A stretch of 26,868 nucleotides of DNA from Isotricha intestinalis (Eukaryota > Ciliophora > Litostomatea > Vestibuliferida > Isotrichidae): assembly GCA_023807065.1 (NCBI GenBank), contig JAJJLU010000619.1, positions 1 to 26,868 of the forward strand, in the 5' to 3' direction. A program made the position numbers and the translations under genes. The notes under the pieces were generated by a model. That model worked only from the letters and a program-made list of their open reading frames with translations. It made no database searches and was not told the origin of the DNA. Of this stretch, positions 10,319 through 18,288 are shown piece by piece. The first letter of the stretch is position 1; each line of letters opens with the position of its first letter.

Positions 10319-10849
10319 CTACATATCAGTTTTCATTAAGAAATTAGGATCAATATTATATTTCTGAATGAATTTATCATACCAACTTTCCAAAGAATTA
10401 ATAGGAACAACCAATAGTCTTTTACTAGGATCTTGATTTTGATTAAAAGAATCTAAATAATTATATAAATTCTTAGCAACTCTTTTAGCAAATTCTTGAT
10501 TAATATCGAATTTGATTTTATCTTCAAATGCCATTTTAATATTATCTAATTTATCCAATTTGACAAGAAGTTTAATTTGAGAAAAAACATTAACATTAGG
10601 ATTTAAACTCCATCCAGTATAAAAAACATCACTTGGTCTTACATTACAAACACAACCAATAAATTGAAGTGATTCATATGGAGGTGTTGAATAATATATT
10701 GCAGCTCCTGTACCTTCTGGTAACATCTCTGTTTGAAATAAAGTAATATTATTTATATTTTTTGGATTATTTACATCTATTGCAACATTCGTATTTGTTA
10801 TTGGACCTCCTGTTATTATTGGAGAACCTGGAATTACTACACCTATCAT
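10319..10849 (-). CDS. Hikeshi/OPI10-family nuclear import carrier for Hsp70
   Basis: A complete 176-residue protein, close to the usual 190-200 residues. It starts MIGVVIPGSPI, has the family core INNITLFQTEMLPEGTGAAIYY (compare [24 protein letters not shown] in human Hikeshi) and then FIGCVCNVRPSDVF, matching the LGFVTNGKPSAIF block. It ends with a helical region containing the typical W-Y/F signature (SLESWYDKFIQKYNIDPNFL). Hikeshi carries Hsp70 into the nucleus under heat stress. The start ATG follows an A-run on the coding strand and the stop is TAG. It is divergent from the LC8 gene, with only 127 bases between the two start codons. Confidence 0.85.
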   Translation of the reverse strand: MIGVVIPGSPIITGGPITNTNVAIDVNNPKNINNITLFQTEMLPEGTGAAIYYSTPPYESLQFIGCVCNVRPSDVFYTGWSLNPNVNVFSQIKLLVKLDKLDNIKMAFEDKIKFDINQEFAKRVAKNLYNYLDSFNQNQDPSKRLLVVPINSLESWYDKFIQKYNIDPNFLMKTDM

Positions 10850-10976
10850 TTTTTTTTTTATAAAATTTTTTATTTTTTGCTTTTTTAGTTATTTTTTTTA
10901 GTCAATTTTTTTTTTTTTAAGTTTAAAAATATTTATTTATTTAATAAATTTTTTTATAAATATAACTGAATATAAA
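10850..10976. promoter_or_regulatory. Compact bidirectional promoter region (Hikeshi / LC8)
   Basis: Only 127 bases separate two divergent ATGs, so both promoters must sit here or overlap the coding ends. The sequence holds several T-runs at the Hikeshi side and A/T-only sequence toward LC8. No defined element is recognised; the call rests on geometry alone. Confidence 0.4.
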
Positions 10977-11249
10977 ATGGATAAGGAAAGAAAAGCTATT
11001 ATTAAAAATTCAGATATGACTGAAGATATGCAACAAGATGCTATTAATGTTGCTACTAAAGCTATTGATTCTTATAATATAGAAAAAGATATTGCTTGCT
11101 ATATTAAAAAAGAATTTGATAGGAAACATAATCCTACTTGGCATTGTGTTGTTGGAAGAAATTTTGGTTCTTATGTTACTCATGAAACTAAACATTTTAT
11201 ATATTTTTATCTTGGGCAAATTGCTGTTTTACTCTTTAAATCAGGATAA
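10977..11249 (+). CDS. DYNLL: Dynein light chain LC8 (DYNLL type)
   Basis: A 90-residue protein matching LC8 nearly end to end: [18 protein letters not shown], then [18 protein letters not shown], the core [19 protein letters not shown] and the terminal strand [19 protein letters not shown]8 is a homodimeric hub that holds dynein intermediate chains and many other partners; it acts in cytoplasmic and axonemal dyneins. No intron interrupts it and the stop is TAA. The family's high conservation makes this identification the firmest in the window. Other open frames overlapping it on both strands are shadows. Confidence 0.97.
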   Translation: MDKERKAIIKNSDMTEDMQQDAINVATKAIDSYNIEKDIACYIKKEFDRKHNPTWHCVVGRNFGSYVTHETKHFIYFYLGQIAVLLFKSG

Positions 11250-11558
11250 AATATATTTTTTGTCTTTTATATAAGTTTATATTATTTAATTTTTTAAAAA
11301 AAATTAAATGTGATTTTTCTAAATATTGTAAATTTAATTCGTTATACAAAGTTATTTTTGTTCATTAAATGGAAATTATTATCTCCATATAATATAAAAA
11401 AAATAAAATACAATATTCTTTTTTTAAATAGAATAAAAATTCAAATTTAAAAACTTAATTAAAAACACTTAAAATAAAAAATAAAATTAAATTAACTAAA
11501 TTATTCCTTAAAAAAACAAAAAATAATAAAAAAATATATTAAGCTAAAAAAACAAAAT
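11250..11558. other. Convergent intergenic region, no gene seen
   Basis: About 310 bases of A/T-rich sequence lie between the 3' ends of LC8 and the cyclic-nucleotide-binding protein gene. No open frame, RNA fold or repeat is supported. Confidence 0.5.
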
Positions 11559-12653
11559 TTAATTTTTATTAACCACCATATTCAACAAACCTTTTTTACT
11601 TTTTTCCCAATTCATATTAGCATATAATTTCCTAAAAGCAATATCAGGTTCATAAATAGGTCTAGCATATTTAACAATAGTTTCTTGTAATTGAGGATTG
11701 ACTTTTTTTAAATCATCAGTTTTAATAGTAATCACATCAGTAGGTAAAATAGGTAAAAAATAAACATCAACTCTTCTTCCTAAAGCAGCAAAATATTCAC
11801 CATACATATCTTTTTCTCCAAATTCCATTATATCTAAAACTTCTTCATAAACACTATTTAAATCATCTTCACTTGGTCTATTTTCACCTTTAAAATCTAA
11901 ATTTTTATTCTGTAATTTATTCATATAATTTACAAAATCATTTTCACTCATTAAACTTGAATTTCTCAATATATAATTATTTATTTTTATCCTTACTAAA
12001 CATTTTATTGCTCCATTTACAATAATACAATATTCATTTAAATGATCACCAACTTGAATAAAAGGTTCATATGAATTTAAGCTTTTTCTATTTGTTCTTA
12101 AGCAATATTTCAAAATATTACTAATTGGTTCTTTTTTAAATATAGTAATAGAATAGTAAAATTTAATTAAAGATAATAATTCTTTTTCATGTAAATCTTT
12201 AACTAATCTAGTATAAAATCTTTTTTTAATAACAACTAAATCAGTTTTAGTATTAGGAATAGCAGTTGCAGTTCTAGGACAATCATATAATAAAGCTAAT
12301 TCACCAAATCCATTTCCAGCAACAATAGAAGCTAAAAAATTTAATTTTGTTTTTCCTTTTTCATCAACATCATACATATATATATCTACACATCCTCTTA
12401 ATATAAAATAATATGCATCTCCCTCATCTCCTTGTTTAAAGATTATTTCTCCTCTTTCAAATGAACGACAAAACATAAATCTACATATTTCTTTGTGGAT
12501 TTTTGACATTTTGAAACTTTCAAATACTTTGAAATTTCCTGTCAAACGCATTAATTCAAATAATTCATCATCTGTTCGAGATTCTGGAGGAATATTTAAT
12601 AATCGCTCGAAACGCTGACGAGCCATGTCGAAATCTGATATTATATCTACCAT
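11559..12653 (-). CDS. Cyclic nucleotide-binding domain protein
   Basis: The 364-residue product carries a well-formed cyclic-nucleotide-binding domain at about residues 46-150. FERGEIIFKQGDEGDAYYFILRG forms the first strands, and GFGELALLYDCPRTATA (about 115-131) is the phosphate-binding cassette with its Glu and Arg. A second, weaker domain appears from about 180 to 330 (SYEPFIQVGDHLNEYCIIVNG..., GEYFAALGRR) with a long insertion and no good cassette, so it may not bind ligand. The N-terminal segment (PPESRTDDELFELMRLTGNFKVFESF) resembles the helix that precedes the domain in PKG/CNBD proteins of protists. No kinase or channel domain is present. It may be a PKA-regulatory-like or cilium-associated cNMP sensor; the exact partner cannot be told. 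Stop TAA. Confidence 0.85.
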   Translation of the reverse strand: MVDIISDFDMARQRFERLLNIPPESRTDDELFELMRLTGNFKVFESFKMSKIHKEICRFMFCRSFERGEIIFKQGDEGDAYYFILRGCVDIYMYDVDEKGKTKLNFLASIVAGNGFGELALLYDCPRTATAIPNTKTDLVVIKKRFYTRLVKDLHEKELLSLIKFYYSITIFKKEPISNILKYCLRTNRKSLNSYEPFIQVGDHLNEYCIIVNGAIKCLVRIKINNYILRNSSLMSENDFVNYMNKLQNKNLDFKGENRPSEDDLNSVYEEVLDIMEFGEKDMYGEYFAALGRRVDVYFLPILPTDVITIKTDDLKKVNPQLQETIVKYARPIYEPDIAFRKLYANMNWEKSKKGLLNMVVNKN

Positions 12654-12739
12654 ATTTTTTTATATTTTTTTTTTTTAAATTATGAAAATTGGTTTCATCC
12701 TATTTATTAGATATTTGTTTATATATTTAAGATAAAATT

Positions 12740-12868
12740 GATGTAAAATATTCAAAAGAATGAATAATTGAATTTGATAATAATGAAAATCTATATTTAA
12801 ATGAAATAATTATGGAATTATTAGCAAACAGAACTTAATTGGAAAAAAGCAAATTAGAAAAATATTGA
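12740..12868 (+). pseudogene. Possible short gene relic
   Basis: One plus-strand frame reads like protein (EFDNNENLYLNEIIMELLANRT, then LEKSKLEKY) but is cut by TGA at 12761, TAA at 12836 and TGA near 12866. There is no usable start. The composition is more coding-like than the flanking spacer. It could be a decayed fragment, an exon of a gene I cannot assemble, or chance. I cannot name a family. Confidence 0.25.
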
Positions 12869-12940
12869 TTATAATAAATCGAATATAAATTCTTAATATT
12901 AATATATAATATTATAAAAATAAATAAAATAATTTTAAAA

Positions 12941-13453
12941 ATGTTAAAAATAATATTTTTATATATTCTTATATCATCATCGATTTGTGACAATTCAAAA
13001 AAGATAAGAGATTTTTTAAAATCAAAGGGACTATCAAAAGTAGGAATAGCATCAATAATGGGAAATTTATATGCAGAATCACAGCTTAATCCAAATTCTT
13101 ATGATAAATTAGGTCAAAGAAAAACAGGATTATCAATAACAGAATATATTAGAAAAACAAATGATGGAACATATACAAATTTTATAAAAGATTCCATTGG
13201 ATTTGGTATTGCACATTGGACACTTTGGACTAAAAAAAAAAAACTTTTAGAAAATTGTGAAGGTATTATTAGTGATTTAGATTGTCAATTAAATTTTTTG
13301 TTCAGTGAAATTGAGAATGATATTTCATTTTATACTTTTTTAAAAGAAGCTAATGATTTAGTAGAAACTTGTGATATTGTTTTCTCATTTTTAAAACCGA
13401 CAAACAAAGAATTTGATAAAAAAAGAAGATTACATTGTAAAAGGTTTTTATAG
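12941..13453 (+). CDS. Secreted phage-tail-type lysozyme (peptidoglycan hydrolase)
   Basis: A 170-residue protein with a signal peptide (about residues 1-16, MLKIIFLYILISSSIC). The mature part resembles the phage tail lysozyme domain: a leading helix (IRDFLKSKGLSKVGIASIMGN), then LYAESQLNPNSYD with the putative catalytic Glu46, a GFGIAHWTLWTKKKKLL block matching the bacterial GxGIxQWT motif, and DLDCQLNFLFSEIE matching the D-x-QLxF-xxE helix. This domain cleaves peptidoglycan in bacteria and phages. Four Cys in the mature part could form disulfides, as suits a secreted or phagosomal enzyme. It probably helps digest bacterial prey. It is single-exon, with base composition like its neighbours, so any transfer is old. 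Stop TAG. Confidence 0.75.
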   Translation: MLKIIFLYILISSSICDNSKKIRDFLKSKGLSKVGIASIMGNLYAESQLNPNSYDKLGQRKTGLSITEYIRKTNDGTYTNFIKDSIGFGIAHWTLWTKKKKLLENCEGIISDLDCQLNFLFSEIENDISFYTFLKEANDLVETCDIVFSFLKPTNKEFDKKRRLHCKRFL

Positions 13454-13964
13454 TTAAAATATTTATTTTTATATAAATTATTGGATTTAAGATTTTAAAT
13501 AATTATATATCCTTCAACTAAATCATTTCATTTTCTACGTTTAATTTAATTAAATTTGTGTCTTAAAGCACATTTAAATTCCTAATTAAAAAGCAAATTA
13601 AGAGATAATATGTTTTTAACTTTAAAAAAATATAAAAGAATTAAATTTAAAAAATTTTTTATTTAAAATATGAAAGATTTTGAGTATCATTGGCTTTAGA
13701 TTTCATTAAAATAGAGAAATTTAATTCTAAATACTTTTAACATTAATTATTTTTTTACATCTTTCAATTATTTTATTAATTTTTAAAATAAAATTTCCTT
13801 GATTTTATTAGTGTAAAAAAATTCTTTGTACCAAATCCACTAAGAAAAAAGTATTATATTATAAATAAAAAAAATAAAAATTAAATTATATCAAACTTGT
13901 AAATTAATGATTAACAAAAGAAGAAGTAAAAAACAACAAATAAAAGAAACAAAATGTCTAAAAG
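13454..13964. other. Convergent intergenic region, no gene seen
   Basis: About 510 bases lie between the 3' ends of the lysozyme and EF-hand genes. Short frames exist (for example an ATG near 13671 followed by eight codons) but none is sustained. No RNA fold or repeat is evident. Confidence 0.5.
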
Positions 13965-14510
13965 TTATTTCTTTTTTTTCTTAGGATCTTCCTTAGGAGG
14001 AGGAGTCCACAATCCTTTTAAAAACTTGGCAAAATTTTCATAGCTTAAAAAGCTTACTTCATCTTTAACAACAATAAGTTCATTATTAGTAGCTTCTTTC
14101 CACAAATTATTCATTTCATCATCACCTAAACTATCACCCATATTGCACATAATATATTTAAATAATTTTTCTTCAATTAATCCAGTATTATTAGGGTCCC
14201 AAATCTTTAAACAATTTAAAAATTCTTCAATTGAATCTGTATCTCTTTCTTTTCTTGCAACACAAGCAAAAAAACCATCTTTACTTATTTTTTCTTCTGG
14301 ACTATCTGGTTGAATTTGTCTTAACATTTCTTTCATTTCTATTAATTCTTTCTCTGTTGGATTATATTCTAATAATCTTAACATTGTTCCTAAATCCTTT
14401 TCATTTATGAATCCTGTATTTCCTTTGTCAAATTTCTTCCACAGTTGGTTACAAACTTCTATTAATTCTTGCTTTACATAGTTTTTTAAATTTTTCATAT
14501 GTTCATTCAT
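13965..14510 (-). CDS. Calmodulin-like EF-hand protein
   Basis: The 181-residue protein has the calmodulin/troponin-C layout of paired EF-hands. The first loop at residues 28-39 (DKGNTGFINEKD) keeps Asp at 1 and 12 and Gly at 6, but has Asp in place of the usual Glu at 12. A second recognisable loop at 105-116 (DPNNTGLIEEKL) has Leu at position 12 and so should bind calcium poorly. The intervening hands are degenerate. The tail is PPPKEDP followed by a Lys run. Proteins like this serve as dynein, myosin or centrin-type light chains, but the sequence does not decide which. The coding strand has a long A-run directly before the ATG. Stop TAA. Confidence 0.75.
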   Translation of the reverse strand: MNEHMKNLKNYVKQELIEVCNQLWKKFDKGNTGFINEKDLGTMLRLLEYNPTEKELIEMKEMLRQIQPDSPEEKISKDGFFACVARKERDTDSIEEFLNCLKIWDPNNTGLIEEKLFKYIMCNMGDSLGDDEMNNLWKEATNNELIVVKDEVSFLSYENFAKFLKGLWTPPPKEDPKKKKK

Positions 14511-14650
14511 TTTTTTTTTTTAATTTTTTTTTTTAAGTTATCTTTTATTTAATTAATTTAATTTTTTTTTTGGTATTTATTTTTTTAAATTTATTTAATA
14601 TTTGAAAACAATGAAGATATTATTTATATAATATTTATAAAAGTTAAACA

Positions 14651-14985
14651 TTAGAAAAAATTAATGTTAAAATGGCTGTAGAAAAAAAAATAAAAATCTG
14701 CAGAACCAAAAATAACATTTTTTCCAACTTCTCTAGTCATATAAGAATAAAAATTTTAATTCATCATAAGTTTTCTTATTAATTATATTATATTCCAAAA
14801 GTAATAATTTTGAATTTTCAACAAATAAATTTGGTGATCTAAAATTTCTTGACAACATGTATTCTATATTGCAATGATCTTTTGTCGTTTATTGATTCTA
14901 ATTTTTTCAACATTTTATGATAAATGACATATTGAAGAAGTAAATATGTTGTTTCATTATTAATATTAGTTTTTCTTTTGTTTCA
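14651..14985 (-). pseudogene. Probable frame-broken gene relic of unknown family
   Basis: Three consecutive minus-strand segments read as plausible protein in successive frames. The first (about 14983-14839) contains ETTYLLLQYVIYHKMLKKLE and ends VVKKF-TAG. The second (about 14840-14733) contains RSPNLFVENSKLLLLEYNII and ends FLFLYD-TAG. The third (about 14734-14651) contains REVGKNVIFGSADF and ends in TAA. Each junction needs a +1 shift at a TAG codon. No clear GT...AG intron of the 26-35 nt size seen elsewhere repairs it. Fragments with the same character extend upstream to about 15100 (LLLQKTDKEKKH). It may be a pseudogene or a gene with sequence errors; the family is not recognised. Confidence 0.4.
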
Positions 14986-15135
14986 TTTGTCCTTTTTTTC
15001 AATTATTATTATTAATGTTTTTTTTCTTTATCGGTTTTTTGTAATAACAAATCTAATTTTATTAAAGTAAATTATTTAATTCAATTATAAAATTGTTTTT
15101 TAATTTCTTATTCAATATAATTTTAATTTTTCCTT

Positions 15136-15144
15136 AAAAAAAAA
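15136..15144 (-). terminator. RNA polymerase III T-run terminator of tRNA-Asn
   Basis: Nine consecutive T on the minus strand follow one base after the mature 3' end region of the tRNA, as expected for Pol III termination. Confidence 0.75.
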
Positions 15145-15217
15145 CGCCCCAGGAATGGTTCGAACATTCGACCTGCAGGTTAACAGCCTGACGCTCTACC
15201 TACTGAGCTACTAGGGC
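15145..15217 (-). tRNA. tRNA-Asn(GUU): tRNA-Asn (anticodon GTT)
   Basis: A 73-nt cloverleaf reads on the minus strand from 15217. The acceptor stem GCCCTAG pairs with CTGGGGC (one G-T pair) and the discriminator is G. The D-stem is GCTC/GAGC. The anticodon stem TCAGG/CCTGC encloses loop CTGTTAA with anticodon GTT, and has one T-C mismatch at the outer pair. The variable loop is 5 nt. The T-arm GAATG-TTCGAAC-CATTC is perfect and carries the box B motif. There is no intron and CCA is not encoded. It lies alone in a spacer between the relic and the zinc-finger gene, and is far richer in G+C than its surroundings. It decodes AAC/AAT, the latter very frequent in this genome. Confidence 0.95.
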
Positions 15218-15557
15218 CTTGTTAATACTCTATGATTTTTATTACATTATGAAAACATAAAAATAAGAGAAATAATTTAAACTAAAACTTTTTAAGAAAT
15301 AATTCATGAGAAATTTTAGAAGAATTCATATATTTATTTCTAATTAACTAAAAAAATCATTTTAAAATAAATATTATATTATCTTTGTTTAAATTATTGT
15401 TATTTTATTATTAAGATAAATGAAAATTATTATAACAATGATATTAATTAAATTTGAATAATCATTAAAATTTTAAATTTTAAATATTTTAAAATATTAA
15501 TGGAGAATAACCGCTTTCATTAAAAACTTCAATGTACATTTATAGATATAAAAAAAG
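15218..15557. other. Intergenic region upstream of tRNA-Asn, no gene seen
   Basis: About 340 bases of A/T-rich spacer lie between the tRNA 5' end and the zinc-finger gene 3' end. No open frame or fold is supported. Confidence 0.5.
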
Positions 15558-16268
15558 TTAATTAATTATCATTCTTAAATTATTTTGATAATTTTCAAAA
15601 ATTTTTTCTGATTCTTCTTTTGAAAAATAACATCTATGACAATTTTTTCTAAATGCAAAATTCAAATTTTTACATTTAAAACATTTCCAATCACCTTTTC
15701 TTTCCAAAATTTTATTATTTCCTTTTTTAATTTTTTGTTTTTTCCCATTTGAATTTTTAACAATAAAATTTTGCATATTATCATTATTTAAAAACATTTC
15801 ATTAATATTTTTAGATATATTTGAACCATTATTAACTAAATTAAAATTAATATTTTCATTATCAGAAAAATTAATTTTTCTCATAAAATTATTTTTTGAA
15901 GATTTAAAAACATTTAAATAATTATCATCTTCATTATTTTTATCATGATAAAATTCTAATAAATAATTAGTTTCTGTTTTAAAAGGATTTTCAATATTAT
16001 CTTTAAATAAAATATTATTTTTCTTAACTGGACTACATTCTTCTAATTTTAAAAGTAATTCTGAAGTTAATAGGAATTCATCTTTATTTTTATCAGTAAA
16101 ATTTTCTTTTATTATTTTATTAGGTAAAATATTATTTTTAGGAGAATTAGATATTGTTGAAGTGTAATCTGTTTCTTCTTCTTGTGTTAATGTATTTATA
16201 TCATATTTTGGAGTTGATATATATAATATTGTATTAAATCCTTCTTTTTTTTTTTTCGGGGTTGTCAT
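15558..16268 (-). CDS. RanBP2-type zinc-finger protein
   Basis: The 236-residue protein is mostly low-complexity Asn/Lys/Ser sequence with one clear domain near the C-terminus. Residues 192-216 (GDWKCFKCKNLNFAFRKNC then HRC) have the RanBP2 zinc-finger pattern W-x-C-x2-C-x3-N-x6-C-x2-C, with Cys196, 199, 210 and 213 binding zinc and Trp194 and Asn203 at the conserved positions. Fingers of this class bind single-stranded RNA (ZRANB2, FUS) or ubiquitin (NPL4/TAB2 type). The Arg and aromatic residues between the Cys pairs favour RNA, but this is an inference. The N-terminal half has several Ser/Thr-Pro sites that could be phosphorylated. Start ATG after an A-rich leader; stop TAA. Confidence 0.8.
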   Translation of the reverse strand: MTTPKKKKEGFNTILYISTPKYDINTLTQEEETDYTSTISNSPKNNILPNKIIKENFTDKNKDEFLLTSELLLKLEECSPVKKNNILFKDNIENPFKTETNYLLEFYHDKNNEDDNYLNVFKSSKNNFMRKINFSDNENINFNLVNNGSNISKNINEMFLNNDNMQNFIVKNSNGKKQKIKKGNNKILERKGDWKCFKCKNLNFAFRKNCHRCYFSKEESEKIFENYQNNLRMIIN

Positions 16269-16712
16269 TTTTTTTTGTTTTTTACTTTTTTATTAATTTT
16301 TACTTTTTAAACCCGCTTTTAATAATGAATTTACTTTTTAATTTGGGTTTTAAATTAAATTTGAGATTTTTAAAATTTAAATTTTAAATTTTTGGTTTTA
16401 AGATTTTAGAAATAAAATTTTAAATTTTTTATTTAAATAATTTAATATATTTATTTTTTATAAGTTAATCAAGTTTATTTTTTATTTTTTTATATGTTTC
16501 ATATTTCATAATTATTTACTTTTTTAAGATAATATTAATTAAATTTTGTATGTCAATTAAAAAATTTACATCAATCGATTATTTTTAAAAAATCTAAAAT
16601 TAAATTTATTTTTTTGTATATGATTATTAAATTTTTTTTAAGTACTTCTTTTATTTTTATTTTTGGGATATATATTTAATTTTCACATAAAAGAATATTA
16701 AAAAACAAAAAA
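16269..16712. other. Divergent intergenic region with A/T palindromic runs
   Basis: About 440 bases lie between the divergent starts of the zinc-finger and FHA genes. Around 16360-16430 there are overlapping AAATTT/TTTAAA runs that can fold on themselves, but these are expected in such A/T-rich DNA. No gene is seen. Confidence 0.5.
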
Positions 16713-17991
16713 ATGAGAAGATTTTTGGTATAATATTTTCTTAATAAAAATAGAAATGGTGTTGTTATCCAAGAAATAAAGATGAACTTTCTTTGAATGA
16801 TCAAATAGAAGAAATAAAAGAAGGAGATATTATCGGAAGTATAAACGCACAAAAACCAGATTCTAATTTAAGTAAATATAATATATATAATTGTAAATAA
16901 ATAGCAAAGGATCATAGTGTTCATGATAATCAAAATAAAATAGAAGAAAAAAGAAAAGATGTTAATTCACCCAAATTAAAAACAGCTATAAAACAAAATA
17001 AATTAGAGGAACAAAATCAAAAATCAAATATAAATAAAAATAACAATGAACAAAAAATAAATAGCAAAAACAATAATTATAATAACAATTCAATAAAATA
17101 ATAATAAAAAAACATTCTAGTAAAAATTCAGAAAAAGGAAAAGAAAAAAATATTGAAGAAGAAAAAGAAGTAATAAAAGAAAATTTAACAAAATATTTAT
17201 ATATAAATGAAAATTTAAAAGAAAAAGATCCAGCATTAAATATAATAGTATCAGAAAGACAAATTCCAAAAGAAGAAGAAATAAAAGCTCCAATGTTAAT
17301 AATAAAAGAAGAAGAAGGAAATATATTAAATGGAAAAGAAGTAAAAATAAAAGCAAATGCAATAGAAGGTGGAAGAGGAAAAAAAGATGGAGTTTCAATA
17401 TTTGGTTTAGAAAAAAATAATTATGACTTTAAATCAGATTTTATTTTAAATTGTCAAGAAGAAATTGATTATCCTTATATTTTTGCTATTTATTATCAAA
17501 ATGAAACTAAACATTATTTTATTAGATCTTTTTCTGGAATCAATGATGACAGTAAATTATTATTTATTAAATTAAATGAAAATTATAATTTACCTTTAAA
17601 AGAAAAGGAAATATTAACTGTTGGAAATTTTATTTTTCAAATAAATATAATTGAAGATAATAAAATTGAAATTATTAATTTATCTAGAAATGATTTACAA
17701 GAACAAAATAAACAAATTTTTGATCCAAATACTTGTAAAGAAATTTCTATTGGAAGAGATAAAAGTTGTATAATAAGATTTCCTAATGATAAATCTTTAA
17801 GTAGAAATCAAACTACTTTTTATTATAATGATTTTAAAAAAGAATGGGTTATTTATGATGGAAATAAAAGTAAAAAATCAACTAATGGAACTTGGGTTTT
17901 TGGTACTCATTCTTTTATTGTAAAAAAATATATGATTGTTGAAATTTTAAATTCTAAATTAAAATTTATTCTTAAAGAAAATGATGAATAA
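16713..17991 (+). CDS. FHA-domain protein (three N-terminal exons, one frame break)
   Basis: Exon 1 (16713-16727, MRRFL) joins exon 2 (16754-16871, KWCCYPRNKDEL...) across a 26-nt intron, and exon 3 starts at 16905 after a 33-nt intron. The N-terminal region is an Asn/Lys-rich linker, with a vicinal Cys pair that could be palmitoylated. The linker frame ends at TAA 17099, while the frame that continues through the domains is open only from 17086, so a -1 shift (one base missing) is needed between 17086 and 17098. The C-terminal 290 residues contain a degenerate FHA-like region and then a classical FHA domain: ISIGRDKSC, SLSRNQTTFYY, EWVIYDGN and KKSTNGTWVF, with the phosphothreonine-binding Arg, Ser and Asn present. 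Such proteins read phospho-Thr signals. Starting at the internal ATG 17293 would avoid the break but discards continuous upstream coding. Confidence 0.72.
16728..16753 (+). other. 26-nt intron 1 of the FHA gene
   Basis: Begins GTATAATATTTTC and ends AAAAATAG. It has an in-frame stop, a length of 3n+2, and splicing yields MRRFL-KWCCYPRNKDEL in one frame. The 5' seven bases match the intron in the Mei2-like gene. Confidence 0.7.
16872..16904 (+). other. 33-nt intron 2 of the FHA gene
   Basis: Begins GTAAATATAA and ends AAATAAATAG. It removes an in-frame TAA and keeps the frame (length 3n). A shorter 12-nt alternative (16893-16904) would also keep the frame, but the 33-nt version agrees with the size of the other two introns. 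Confidence 0.6.
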
Positions 17992-18288
17992 ATTTATTTT
18001 GTAAAAAATCTATTTATTAAGGAAATATTAATAAGAAATGTAAATAAATAATATATTTTAATATTCGGTAAAGTTCATTTTGTTTTTTAAGAAATAATCT
18101 TAAAAATATAAAAAGAAGTTTCTTTCATTAATATAGTTGTTATAATAGTAATAAATAATATTATTGAAAAATTGCTTATAAAATATTTTTTTATTGTTTA
18201 ATTAATAATTATTTCTTATAAATTAAAAAATAGAAAATGAAATTTTATCAGATGAGAAAAAAGATTATTTTAACGACATTTTTTCTTT

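Noticed and set aside
17117..17398. Leu/Phe-rich minus-strand frame opposite the FHA gene
   Set aside because: It is the antisense of a Glu/Lys-rich coding stretch and resembles no protein.
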